NCBI RefSeq assembly: GCF_029094525.1 | Contig: NZ_CP119107.1 | Span: forward strand, 62,001-126,000 | Origin: Pullulanibacillus sp. KACC 23026 | GTDB lineage: Bacteria; Bacillota; Bacilli; Bacillales; Sporolactobacillaceae | Direction of reading: 5' to 3' | Length of the DNA stretch: 64,000 nucleotides | Shown: piece after piece, positions 43,570 through 52,084 of the stretch | How positions within the stretch are numbered: the stretch's first letter is position 1 | Layout of the letters: the number at the start of each line of letters is the position of its first letter | The notes under the pieces: generated by a model | What the model was told of the DNA's origin: nothing | What the model saw: the letters and a program-made list of their open reading frames with translations, nothing else | Databases searched by the model: none | Made by a program: the position numbers and the translations under genes

Positions 43570-44934
43570 TTAAATCGCAGTTTGGTTGGCTTGTTCTGTT
43601 CCCAATTGTTGATCTTTATTTCTTAAATCAATTTCAATTTGCTCTAAGCTGCGTCCCTTTGTTTCAGTTACATAGAGCGTGACAAAGAAGAAGGCCAAGA
43701 TCCCCATGACGCCATAAACAACAAATAGCATATTACCAAATCGATCAAGTAGAGACGGGAAGGTTAAAGAGACAAGCAAGTTGGCTCCCCAGTTTGCTAC
43801 ACCACTAATGCCAATTCCGAGACCACGTACGTTAAGAGGGAAGATTTCACCGATCATAACCCAAACAACAGGTCCCCACGTTGCAGCAAAGAAAACGATG
43901 TAAACTGCTAAGCAAGCTAATGTAATATAACCTGTGGCGCTAGAATGACCACCAAATTTAGTTAAGAGACCTAGTGCGAACAGACAAACAGCCATTCCGA
44001 TGCTGCCTATTAAGAGAAGTTTCTTACGGCCAAGTTTGTCCATTAACCAAATAGCAAAGATCGTTACAATAACATTAATAATTCCAATTCCAATGGTACC
44101 TAAGAGGGCAGCTGAATCACCTAAACCAACTTTTGTAATGGTAGTTGGCGCATAATAGATAACAGTGTTACAACCTATGATTTGTTGGAAAACAGCAAGT
44201 CCAACTCCGACTATTAAAGCAGGGCGGACCCATTTTTGTTTCAGCATCTTCCAACCGCCGTTTTCTTCAGCATTGGTTTTCTTTATATCAGCAATTTCTT
44301 TTTCGACGCCAATACCCTTACGCAGATGTTGTAAAATGTTTCGAGCTTCTTGTTCACGATTTTGTTTTAAAAGCCATCTTGGGCTCTCTGGTAAAAAGAG
44401 CATCCCAATAAGTAAAATAATACCAGGAACGAAAGCAAGCCCGAGCATCCAACGCCAACCTTCAATAGGGGCAAAGATATAGTTGATAATATAAGCAATT
44501 AATATCCCAGTTACAATCATTAATTGATTAAGGCTGGATAATGCTCCGCGAATATTAGCGGGTGCCATCTCTGAGAGGTATAAAGGTACAAGGGCTGAAG
44601 CGCATCCAACGGCGATCCCTAAGACAATTCTAAATAAAATTAATACACCAGTACTTGGTGCTAAGGCGGTTCCAATTGCGCCTATACAGAAGATTGCGGC
44701 GGCAACCATCACGTTTTTTCGTCTGCCGTATTTATCCGACAAGCGGCCGCTAATCGCTGCACCAATCATTGCACCTACTAATATAGAACTGACGACAATT
44801 CCTTCAGTTAATGAAGTAAGACCTAGACTCTTCTTAATGTAGAGGATAGCACCAGAGATGACACCGGTGTCATAACCAAATAGCAATCCACCCAATGCTC
44901 CAAAGAAATAAATTAAGGCATTATTGACTTTCAT
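43570..44934 (-). CDS. Sugar:proton symporter, MFS sugar-porter family (CsbC/YwtG-like)
   Basis: A 454-residue transporter with all sugar-porter marks: GYDTGVISGA, DKYGRRK, PESPRWLL, GRKKLLLIGS and VTETKGRSLEQIE. The sequence differs from the AraE-like porter at 27.7-29.0 kb, so it is a paralogue with its own substrate. Start follows TAGGAGG on the minus strand. Upstream, an inverted repeat AACGTAT/ATACGTT (45092-45111) is a candidate operator. Confidence 0.9.
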   Translation of the reverse strand: MKVNNALIYFFGALGGLLFGYDTGVISGAILYIKKSLGLTSLTEGIVVSSILVGAMIGAAISGRLSDKYGRRKNVMVAAAIFCIGAIGTALAPSTGVLILFRIVLGIAVGCASALVPLYLSEMAPANIRGALSSLNQLMIVTGILIAYIINYIFAPIEGWRWMLGLAFVPGIILLIGMLFLPESPRWLLKQNREQEARNILQHLRKGIGVEKEIADIKKTNAEENGGWKMLKQKWVRPALIVGVGLAVFQQIIGCNTVIYYAPTTITKVGLGDSAALLGTIGIGIINVIVTIFAIWLMDKLGRKKLLLIGSIGMAVCLFALGLLTKFGGHSSATGYITLACLAVYIVFFAATWGPVVWVMIGEIFPLNVRGLGIGISGVANWGANLLVSLTFPSLLDRFGNMLFVVYGVMGILAFFFVTLYVTETKGRSLEQIEIDLRNKDQQLGTEQANQTAI

Positions 44935-45384
44935 ATTTAATCCTCCTAAGTAAACGTATAGTTTTAAAAAGATTATTTAAATTAGTTAATTTGAGATTGA
45001 ATTCGTTTACATGTTCGCATTAGGCAAACGCTAACAACATTCAATCAATCGATAGATGGGCAAACTCTTGATCAAGGTTCATTTAAATAAAAACGTATAC
45101 ATAATACGTTAAACGGTTACAACGAAACTTTGCGAAACTTAGTTTATTTGATCAACTATGTTTCGTAAATCTAATTTATCACGTCTGGGCAAAAAAATCA
45201 ATACGCTTTCAATTAACTTTCTATTCTATTAAAAGAAGCACTGAAAAAGGGTGTGAATATTAAGAAGAAAACTACAATGAGGTTTTGCATAAGTGTACCC
45301 AAAGATTATAAATGGCATGAATTTATCTTAATTTTAATGATAGGGAAGGAGGGGAGAGGTGTTTGGCGGGGTCAATCAGTTTGA
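44935..45384. promoter_or_regulatory. Sugar-porter promoter region
   Basis: Contains AACGTATACATAATACGTT (about 45093-45111), an imperfect LacI-type palindrome, and several TTTAC/GTAAA motifs. No gene is seen. It runs into the repeat cluster in front of the ParM-like gene. Confidence 0.4.
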
Positions 45385-45539
45385 GTAAACATTTTGTGTA
45401 CGTGTATACAAAATGTTTACTATGAGTGTACAAAAGCGTTTTCAAGTAAACAAACATGTATACTTCCCTTTGTTAAGGGTGTTTGCGTAGTTGTTGTTTT
45501 TGTAAACAATAATGTTTACAACGAAACGAAAAAGTTTAC
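45385..45539. repeat. Cluster of GTAAAC/GTTTAC sites, candidate centromere (parC)
   Basis: Six copies of GTAAAC or its complement within 155 bp (45385, 45415, 45446, 45502, 45514, 45534). Two pairs form perfect palindromes: GTAAACATTTTGT/ACAAAATGTTTAC (45385-45420) and TTGTAAACA/TGTTTACAA. It lies upstream of the ParM-like gene, where actin-type partition loci keep their centromere and promoter. Confidence 0.6.
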
Positions 45540-45673
45540 AAATAGATTACGGTTCTAATTTCGATCTTGTGACGCATTGTAGAATCTATTAATTTAATAT
45601 AGGATAAGAGATGGATAGACTAGATTTACATAAAAGTAAAACGAAACTATTAAAAGAAAAGGGATGGTTTTAA

Positions 45674-46849
45674 GTGTCTAAGACTAGAATTGCGGCTGTA
45701 GACGTAGGTAACGACTCAATTAAAGCGATTTTTGGTGAGTTAGAGTACGAAATCAATATTCCTAACATCGTAGCAATAGATACAGAAGATCGCCCGGTAA
45801 TTGGAATAGAAGAATTAGACAGTAAGAATCCGCTGGATGGAATTCACATCAAGGTACATTCACCAGCTTTAAAAGAAAATAATGAAATCTACCGTGTAGG
45901 GAGTTTGGCAACAAAGAGCGGTAATGCTACTGAGTTGGACTTAGGCAGTAATAAATCTGAAGAAGATCAAACATTGGTGATGCTATTTGCTACTCTCGCT
46001 CTGGATGCAGTCAAAGAAGAAAATACTGCGGCATTCCCAAGGACAAAAAATGTCATCGATGCGAATTACACATTAGGAACAGGTTTGCCTCTTCGTGAGA
46101 TAAAAGAAGGTAAGGATGCTGGATATCGCTCCAAATTAATAGGCTCTGTTCATCAAGTGGAGTTTCTTGTAACGCCTAAATATCAAGGGATGAAAGTCAA
46201 TATTAAATTTGATGAAGTAAAAGTCTATCCTGAAGGTTTTGCGGCTTATATCAATTTGGTGATGGACAATAACTTGAAGATCATCAATAAAGATTTAATT
46301 GATAAAAGAATTCTCATACAAGATATTGGCGGATTATCGACGGATATCGCGGTGATAAAAAATCGAACGGTTGATGATGACAGGGCTCAAGGATTCAATC
46401 TTGGGGTTTCTGAATCTTTAGACGAAATAAGAGAAGAAATTCGATCAAAGTATGGGATTGAATTAGACAGCCGCCTTGATGTCGTTGAAATTATCACGAG
46501 AAAAAATAATCGGAATCACATCATGGTTAAAGGAAGCCGGACAAGTGTTCATGAAATTACTGATCGGATCCTTCTAGAATTGGCCAAAAAGCAATACCGA
46601 TTATTGCGCAATGTGTGGCAAAAAAATTCCCAAACAGAAATCTGCTATTTTGTTGGTGGAGGTGCCATTGTTTTAAAGGAATACATTAAAACATTAAATA
46701 ACAATTTAGATGGTTACAATATTGAATTCTTTGAAGATGAAAAAGAGAGCATTTGGATGATGGCCAATGCATATTATAAACTTGTGACTGATTTTGTTAG
46801 AAAGAGTCAGAAACAAAAGGTACCTCAAGAAACAGTAAAGAATTCATAA
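45674..46849 (+). CDS. ParM/StbA-like actin-family ATPase
   Basis: A 391-residue actin-like protein. Phosphate-1 motif: AAVDVGNDSIKAI (about 7-19). Phosphate-2: QDIGGLSTDIAVI (about 216-228). Adenosine loop: YFVGGGAIVL (about 333-342). These place it in the ParM/Alp group, not MreB or FtsA. ParM filaments push plasmid copies apart in complex with ParR bound to parC. A short spacer separates the next gene, a likely adaptor. Start GTG 45674 follows AAAAGGG. No replication gene is seen nearby, so this is either chromosomal or on an integrated plasmid. Confidence 0.83.
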   Translation: MSKTRIAAVDVGNDSIKAIFGELEYEINIPNIVAIDTEDRPVIGIEELDSKNPLDGIHIKVHSPALKENNEIYRVGSLATKSGNATELDLGSNKSEEDQTLVMLFATLALDAVKEENTAAFPRTKNVIDANYTLGTGLPLREIKEGKDAGYRSKLIGSVHQVEFLVTPKYQGMKVNIKFDEVKVYPEGFAAYINLVMDNNLKIINKDLIDKRILIQDIGGLSTDIAVIKNRTVDDDRAQGFNLGVSESLDEIREEIRSKYGIELDSRLDVVEIITRKNNRNHIMVKGSRTSVHEITDRILLELAKKQYRLLRNVWQKNSQTEICYFVGGGAIVLKEYIKTLNNNLDGYNIEFFEDEKESIWMMANAYYKLVTDFVRKSQKQKVPQETVKNS

Positions 46850-46858
46850 GGTGATTGA

Positions 46859-47473
46859 ATGAAAAAAACGTCTTCCAGTGAGATTCAGAGGGGCCAAGCT
46901 ATCTCGTTTCGAATCCCGTCTGATACACCTGATCATTTAATAAAACAATTGAGTAAGCTAAAAGAAAGTGAAAGACGAAATTTTTCTAGTAAAATAGCTG
47001 AGTTTGTCATGCAAGGAGTCGGTCAGTCTATAACGAAGGAGAGGGAAACGATCACGATTCCCCTCCCCCATAAATTAAATAAGGCCCAAAGGAACTGGTT
47101 AAAGCATGAGCATTCTGAGGCCTTACTAGGGAGTATCGTTTATCAGTTATTGTCCAATCCTACCCGAGCAACAGCCTTGTTTACTTCCTTAAATAGCAAT
47201 GCCTTAGATATCGATGAGGCGCTTTATTTGCAAGGGAATTCGAGTTTGGAAGAAGAGCCGATTGAATGGCCCCATTTGGATAATGATGAGCAGTCTTCGT
47301 TTCAAGAGACCTCCGCTACCAAGGATTTGGATGATGATATCGATCAGTTTGAGTTGGAAAGTGAGACAGATCCCCCTCTCATAGAAGCAGAAGAGGAAAG
47401 TGATGAAGGGGAAGAAGTAGAAGAGGATCTTGACAGTTTATTAGGAGATTTCCTTGCCAAAATGAATAATTAA
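46859..47473 (+). CDS. Putative ParR-like adaptor with acidic tail
   Basis: A 204-residue protein nine bases after the ParM-like gene. The N-terminal part (about 10-60; RGQAISFRIPSDTPDHLIKQ then SERRNFSSKIAEFV) is basic with an arrangement like ribbon-helix-helix DNA binders. Residues 130-190 are highly acidic. The final DSLLGDFLAKMNN could be the short amphipathic helix by which ParR proteins hold filament ends. There is no family match I can name, so the role rests on position, basic-acidic layout and tail. Confidence 0.6.
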   Translation: MKKTSSSEIQRGQAISFRIPSDTPDHLIKQLSKLKESERRNFSSKIAEFVMQGVGQSITKERETITIPLPHKLNKAQRNWLKHEHSEALLGSIVYQLLSNPTRATALFTSLNSNALDIDEALYLQGNSSLEEEPIEWPHLDNDEQSSFQETSATKDLDDDIDQFELESETDPPLIEAEEESDEGEEVEEDLDSLLGDFLAKMNN

Positions 47474-47481
47474 GTAAAATA

Positions 47482-47525
47482 AAGCTGTCCCCACCAATCT
47501 TCATTTGAGGGACAGCTTTTTTGCT
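47482..47525 (+). terminator. Terminator of the ParM-like operon
   Basis: AAAGCTGTCCC pairs with GGGACAGCTTT, followed by T6. Confidence 0.9.
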
Positions 47526-47594
47526 GCTTAGGAAATTTTCGAACTTGGAGAGAAGGGAATCTCGGCGTTAGCAATTTTGTTCCTTAACTCTTTT

Positions 47595-47912
47595 TTAGGC
47601 GCCTAACGAATTAATAAACGCTTGGACTTCATCTTTTGTTTTTCTATCCTTATTAACTAAACGACCCATTTCTTTTCCTTGATTAAATGCCACAAAGCTT
47701 GGAATGCCAAAAACATTTAGATCACTGCATAAGTCAATGAACTGATCACGATCAACATAGTAAAAGGTAAAGCGGCTGTTTTCTGATTCGAGTTCAGGTA
47801 AGAAGGGTTCAATAAATCGGCAATCAGGGCACCAATCTGCCGAGAACATGAGGATGACGCGTTCCTGATTAATAATGTCTTCATATTGGTTTATTGATTC
47901 CAGTTTATTCAA
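47595..47912 (-). CDS. Thioredoxin-family protein (YtpP-like)
   Basis: A 105-residue thioredoxin fold with active site WCPDC (about residues 28-32) and the cis-Pro of FGIPSFVAF. TTG 47912 is chosen since GGAGG lies eight bases upstream; an upstream frame to 47966 would add hydrophobic residues of no family likeness. It acts in the cytoplasm as a thiol-disulfide exchanger. Confidence 0.9.
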   Translation of the reverse strand: MNKLESINQYEDIINQERVILMFSADWCPDCRFIEPFLPELESENSRFTFYYVDRDQFIDLCSDLNVFGIPSFVAFNQGKEMGRLVNKDRKTKDEVQAFINSLGA

Positions 47913-47966
47913 TTTCAAGACCTCCATAAAGTAAGTTAAAATTATCATACAAAAAAAAGCCGCCAA

Positions 47967-48306
47967 CTACAAAATTAGCGGTTTCCCTTAAAGAGTAGCG
48001 GAGAGGTTAGTCTAAGGACTTCAAATGGAGTTGTTGCTTTTTTAAAGATCCAGAATCAGAGAAGGCGCGATCGAGCGCATGATTCGACAATGATTGATCA
48101 GATGTGACATTTCCTGGGTAATAGTGACAATGTACTACATAGACGGTGAGTTCAGCAGAGGATAATTAGGACGAATAAAATGAAATTCCCGGAATATAAT
48201 TTAACAAAAACGTTTTCACATAAGGGTTTAATGTAACATATATTACAGTAAAGTTATATATATATTTATATATATTAACTTAATTTAAACCTGGAGGTGA
48301 TTTCTA
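47967..48306. other. Gap before the SPW gene
   Basis: Short self-complementary segment GCGCGATCGAGCGC near 48066-48080. AT-rich sequence from 48200 with a TTATATATATATTTATATATATTAA run precedes the gene. No gene seen. Confidence 0.4.
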
Positions 48307-48633
48307 ATGAAGTGGGCACAGTGGTTAAATGCATTAATTGGGATCTGGTTCATCATTTCTCCTTGGACTCTTGGTTTCAGTCAGATTTCTATGGCAACTA
48401 CGTTAAGTGTAATCTTCGGTGCAATCCTCCTAATCGTATCTTTTTGGGCAGCAGTACAAGAAAAGGCCGTTAATTGGTCATCCTGGCTAGGCTGGGTCTC
48501 GTTAATTATGGGTGTCTTGGTCATCGTGGTTTCGTTCTCCTTTAGCCTCTCTGCAGCAGCTATGTGGACGAATGCCATTCTTGGAGTGATTGTCGTTATC
48601 CTAGACTTATTTGCTATGGGTAAGTCAGAGTAA
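48307..48633 (+). CDS. SPW-repeat membrane protein
   Basis: A 108-residue protein of four membrane helices. The first half carries the family motif ISPWTLGFS; the equivalent site in the second half has changed (VVSFSFSLS). SPW-repeat proteins are small membrane proteins of unknown role. Strong ribosome binding site GGAGGTGATTTCTA. Confidence 0.9.
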   Translation: MKWAQWLNALIGIWFIISPWTLGFSQISMATTLSVIFGAILLIVSFWAAVQEKAVNWSSWLGWVSLIMGVLVIVVSFSFSLSAAAMWTNAILGVIVVILDLFAMGKSE

Positions 48634-48694
48634 ACTCATCACTTGGCCTAGGAACATAGGAATAATAAGTTTGGACTTTTGAGTTCTTAAAGCA

Positions 48695-48736
48695 TTTAGG
48701 GCATCCTGTTAAATGGATGCCCTTTAAAGTTTTTTA
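48695..48736 (+). terminator. Terminator of the SPW gene
   Basis: AGGGCATCC pairs with GGATGCCCT, then TTTAAAGTTTTTT. Between here and 48926 a second hairpin (GCCAAAA..TTTTGG, T7) occurs before the kinase-like gene. Confidence 0.8.
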
Positions 48737-48990
48737 AAACCCTTTAGAATTGTAAAACACTAGAGATATAGGGTATAATAAAGTTGGATAATGAGAAAAT
48801 AGGCTCATATCTCTTTTTTATATTTAAGATAAAGATTAATAATGGTTAAAGATGATCTAGAAACTAATGCTAGACTGCAAAGCCAAAATAAGCGACGGGA
48901 AATCCTGTCCTTGTTTTGGTTTTTTTAATTGCATATTGTTGACTTAATGTGTGAGCTTAAATGACTTTAAAAGTTGGAAGGTATATTAAG

Positions 48991-49956
48991 ATGCCCAAAG
49001 TAAATATACAACTAATTGATGTGGGTAAAAATAAAAAGTTGAAGGAGTACATTAAACAACAAAAGGAAAGTAATTTCAATTTATTTTCCAACAATAAGGA
49101 AGCGTTTTTAATTATCGATCGGCATGGCCATATTAGGCATGGAAATGTTTGGTGTTCTCGAATGGCAGGCTATTCTCAAGAAGAACTGCTTAAGAAGTCG
49201 ATCTATGATTTGGTACCTCAAGAGGATATGTCCCTAAAGCCTTTTTTTAGTGAAGATATAGAGCAGTTTGCAGCTGATTTTTATATAAGAGGTGTAAGAG
49301 CTCCATTGCAAATTTCCTTTATTACGATACCTATATTCCATAATGATGAATTAATAGGAAAATATATGGTTTTAAAGGAAAGAAAAAAGGACCAGGAAAG
49401 TGAGCGGTCAGATACTCCTTATAACCAGTTGATCGATCATTCACCGTATGGAATTGTCCTTATTAAAAATGAATTAATAATGGATATAAATATGATGGGA
49501 AAGAAAATGATCGGGATTGAAGAAAAAAGAGAAGTCATAGGAAAAGATAGTTGTTCTTTAATTCCTGGTTCATTAAGAGAGGAATTTATCAACCGAATCA
49601 GATCCATTCAATCGGGGGATCAGATAGAACCTTGGAAACAAAAAATTGTAAAAGCCAATGGACTCATAACAGAGATAGACCTCCAAGCATCTCTTATTTG
49701 TTACAAGCATGAGGACATGATACAACTTATCATGAAGGAGTTAGATGGAGAGAGAAGCGTTACGGATTTGTCTTTATACATTGCAACAGGATTGGCCCAT
49801 GAATTAAAAACACCCCTAATAAGAATAGAAGGCTTTATGGAGCTAATGAGAGTACTCACAAAAAATGAGGACATTTATTATGAGATTATTAAGGAAGATG
49901 TACAGCGCTTAAAGGACATAATCAAAGATGTTCTAATAACGGATTACCGCTTGTAG
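48991..49956 (+). CDS. PAS-PAS-HisKA protein lacking a kinase ATPase domain
   Basis: A 321-residue protein: PAS 1 (about 40-125; LIIDRHGHIRHGNVWCSRMAG), PAS 2 (about 145-235) and a HisKA helix pair with H-box LAHELKTP (His about 270). The protein stops at ITDYRL, where the ATP-binding HATPase domain should begin, and no N, G1 or G2 box is found downstream in any frame. It could be phosphorylated by another kinase, act as a phosphotransfer protein like Spo0B, or be an inhibitor. ATG 48991 has GGAAGG upstream; an earlier ATG at 48961 has none. Confidence 0.75.
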   Translation: MPKVNIQLIDVGKNKKLKEYIKQQKESNFNLFSNNKEAFLIIDRHGHIRHGNVWCSRMAGYSQEELLKKSIYDLVPQEDMSLKPFFSEDIEQFAADFYIRGVRAPLQISFITIPIFHNDELIGKYMVLKERKKDQESERSDTPYNQLIDHSPYGIVLIKNELIMDINMMGKKMIGIEEKREVIGKDSCSLIPGSLREEFINRIRSIQSGDQIEPWKQKIVKANGLITEIDLQASLICYKHEDMIQLIMKELDGERSVTDLSLYIATGLAHELKTPLIRIEGFMELMRVLTKNEDIYYEIIKEDVQRLKDIIKDVLITDYRL

Positions 49957-50168
49957 GCAAGAGAGGATATCTGGCCTTCGGAAATTTGTGTGGAAATTAA
50001 GTCAATCAAAAAGAAATTGCGATAATTTAAAACAGATGTTACAATAATTGTGACTAATGTCTTATTGTCATTAGTTCGTTAGTATTCATAGCCTTAACTA
50101 ATTAATATAAAATATATTTTGTATGGTAAATGGTAGAAACTATTAAGTCTAATAGAGAGTCTAATCCA

Positions 50169-50207
50169 TGGCCTAACTTCTATTTATAGAGGTTAGGCCA
50201 TTTTTTA
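50169..50207 (+). terminator. Terminator after the PAS-HisKA gene
   Basis: GGCCTAAC pairs with GTTAGGCC, followed by ATTTTTT. The 200 bases upstream hold no gene. Confidence 0.8.
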
Positions 50208-50222
50208 TTATCTAAAGGGGAA

Positions 50223-50924
50223 ATGAAAGTGATTCGAAATCATCAGTTCCAGCAACAAGATCTCCTCAAACTGAGCAGTTCAGTAAGTAAAATAATTAAG
50301 CGGTATTTTGGAAAAGGCCCGAGCAATTGTTACGCTACTTTTTATGAAGCGAGATTAACTATATATATTAACAAGTTTGCTACTCCAGCTGAGACTGTTT
50401 TGGTTCAAAATAACAAGATCGCTATAGCTCACTCATTTCGAATGGCTGTAATGGAGCATGTAGCAGAAGAAATTAAAGATAAAGTTGATTCTCTCTTTGG
50501 TGTCAGATTTGATTCACAATATAGTGATTGGGATTTTGAGTTGGATAGTGGGATTATTATGATGGAAAAGTGCAGTTCAAAGAAAGCGTTCCAAAACGTA
50601 GAAATGCCCTTATTAGCCAATCTTAAGAAACAAATCAATCAGGTCAGCGCCTTAGTACATAAGACACCCACAAATATAAGTGTATTTAAGGTAAGTCCCA
50701 AATTATATGGGGTAAAATGTGAAGGGGTTATGTATCAGATAGAAAAAACATTGTATGAAAAAGGTCATCTGGATATTTTGCATCAATGTTCAATCGAAAT
50801 AAAAAAGAATTATCAAAAGCATTTGGATTCATTTGAAAAGGTGTTTGGGAGGACGATTGAAGGCTTATTTATAATTTGGGATTATAAAAATGAAGAGAAT
50901 TATATCTTCTTTTCACTACAATAA
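50223..50924 (+). CDS. DUF2294-family protein, duplicated domain
   Basis: A 233-residue cytoplasmic protein. Its first half (about 10-110; LKLSSSVSKIIKRYFGKGPSNC and HSFRMAVMEHV, then DSQYSDWDFELDSG) is the DUF2294 domain; the second half (about 135-233) has the same order of elements, including FIIWDYKN in place of the YSDWDF motif. GTG 50229 may be the start since AAAGGGG lies eight bases before it. The function of the family is unknown; members occur beside PAS-containing sensors. Confidence 0.78.
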   Translation: MKVIRNHQFQQQDLLKLSSSVSKIIKRYFGKGPSNCYATFYEARLTIYINKFATPAETVLVQNNKIAIAHSFRMAVMEHVAEEIKDKVDSLFGVRFDSQYSDWDFELDSGIIMMEKCSSKKAFQNVEMPLLANLKKQINQVSALVHKTPTNISVFKVSPKLYGVKCEGVMYQIEKTLYEKGHLDILHQCSIEIKKNYQKHLDSFEKVFGRTIEGLFIIWDYKNEENYIFFSLQ

Positions 50925-51258
50925 ACCTTACACATTAAGGTGAATTTTAACAGGGCTTATTAAACCGACATAAGAAATAGGTAGCTGAAACATGCATAGT
51001 GACTGTGCTTTGTGCATTCACCAAATAGTTCTCCAAAAAGTTGATTAAGAAAAAATTATAAGCGTGTATTTAAAACAAGAAGAGACAAATCTAAGCATGA
51101 AACCATTGGGGGTTATAAATATAATTAAGCCAATTATGGTAAAAATAGATATAGGAAATGTAAATAAATGACTTAAAACGTCTGTACTAGAGACTAACCA
51201 TTGTAAGAAATAGGGTATAAAAGATCATAATTAAGCTGTCAATGAAAGAGGGATTAAC
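50925..51258. other. Gap between the two DUF2294 genes
   Basis: AT-rich, no gene, no strong terminator. It probably holds a separate promoter for the second DUF2294 gene. Confidence 0.4.
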
Positions 51259-51939
51259 ATGAACCAAGACCTCCTGAATAAGTTAAGCAGCTACATCAGT
51301 AAGTTATTAAGAAGTACATTTGGAAGGGGACCGGAGTCCTGCCGTTGTACGATTAATGGGAAATTTATGGTCACTTATATAAACGGTTTTATATCCGCAA
51401 TGGAAGAAGTCTTAATCAATCAGGGACAGGATGATCAGGTTAAAAAGGCTCGTAATGCAATCATGAACCATGTTCTCGATGAAGTTAAAGGTTATCTAGA
51501 ATCTTCTATAGGCATTGACATTGAATTCTATTATCATGATTGGAATTTTCCAAGCAATTCTGGAATGATCTTTTTTGTTTTTAACCAAGAGCTAAAAGCG
51601 GAAGTAATTCAATCCAAAGTCAATTTAGCAGAACTCGAAAAGGAAGTTGCCCGTATTAGCATGCTCGTTCAAAAAGTACCAGATAAAATTAATATACACG
51701 GGATTTCTTCCTCCATCTATGTTGTTGAGCGAAGAGGTATCTTGATTCCAATTGAAAAAGCTTTAATAAACAAAGGCTTTAAAGATGAGTTGATAATAAC
51801 AAAGGATAGTATAGAAAAATCCTATTTTTTCAGATATGGTAAATTTGAGGATATTTTTCATAAGGAAGTTAAAGATATCTTTATTGACTGGGATCTTAAA
51901 GCGGATAAATCGATTATGAGTTTTGTTTTAAAAACATGA
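51259..51939 (+). CDS. DUF2294-family protein, duplicated domain (paralogue)
   Basis: A 226-residue protein of the same build as the preceding one: LSSYISKLLRSTFGRGPESC, NGFISAMEEVLINQG, FYYHDWNFPSNSG in domain 1 and IEKALINKGF, DIFIDWDLKADKS in domain 2. The two paralogues agree mainly at these motifs, so the duplication is old. Start follows AGAGGGATTAAC. Followed by a strong terminator. Confidence 0.82.
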   Translation: MNQDLLNKLSSYISKLLRSTFGRGPESCRCTINGKFMVTYINGFISAMEEVLINQGQDDQVKKARNAIMNHVLDEVKGYLESSIGIDIEFYYHDWNFPSNSGMIFFVFNQELKAEVIQSKVNLAELEKEVARISMLVQKVPDKINIHGISSSIYVVERRGILIPIEKALINKGFKDELIITKDSIEKSYFFRYGKFEDIFHKEVKDIFIDWDLKADKSIMSFVLKT

Positions 51940-51943
51940 ATTA

Positions 51944-51980
51944 ATCCCCAACCGACAAGAGTCGGGAGGGGATTTTTTTA
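51944..51980 (+). terminator. Terminator of the second DUF2294 gene
   Basis: AATCCCC/GGGGATT flank an inner CCGAC/GTCGG stem, followed by T7. Confidence 0.93.
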
Positions 51981-52084
51981 CTGAGCATTCTCATCATCAA
52001 CCAAAGTTTATCTACTTAAGAAAAAGTTAAGAATAAGTAACCATAATTGATAGGGGCGATTCAACAATTATTAAGGAGATGGCG

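Noticed and set aside
48030-48180. Self-complementary GCGCGATCGAGCGC as an origin or operator
   Set aside because: A single short GC-rich stretch without further repeats or a gene context supporting either role.
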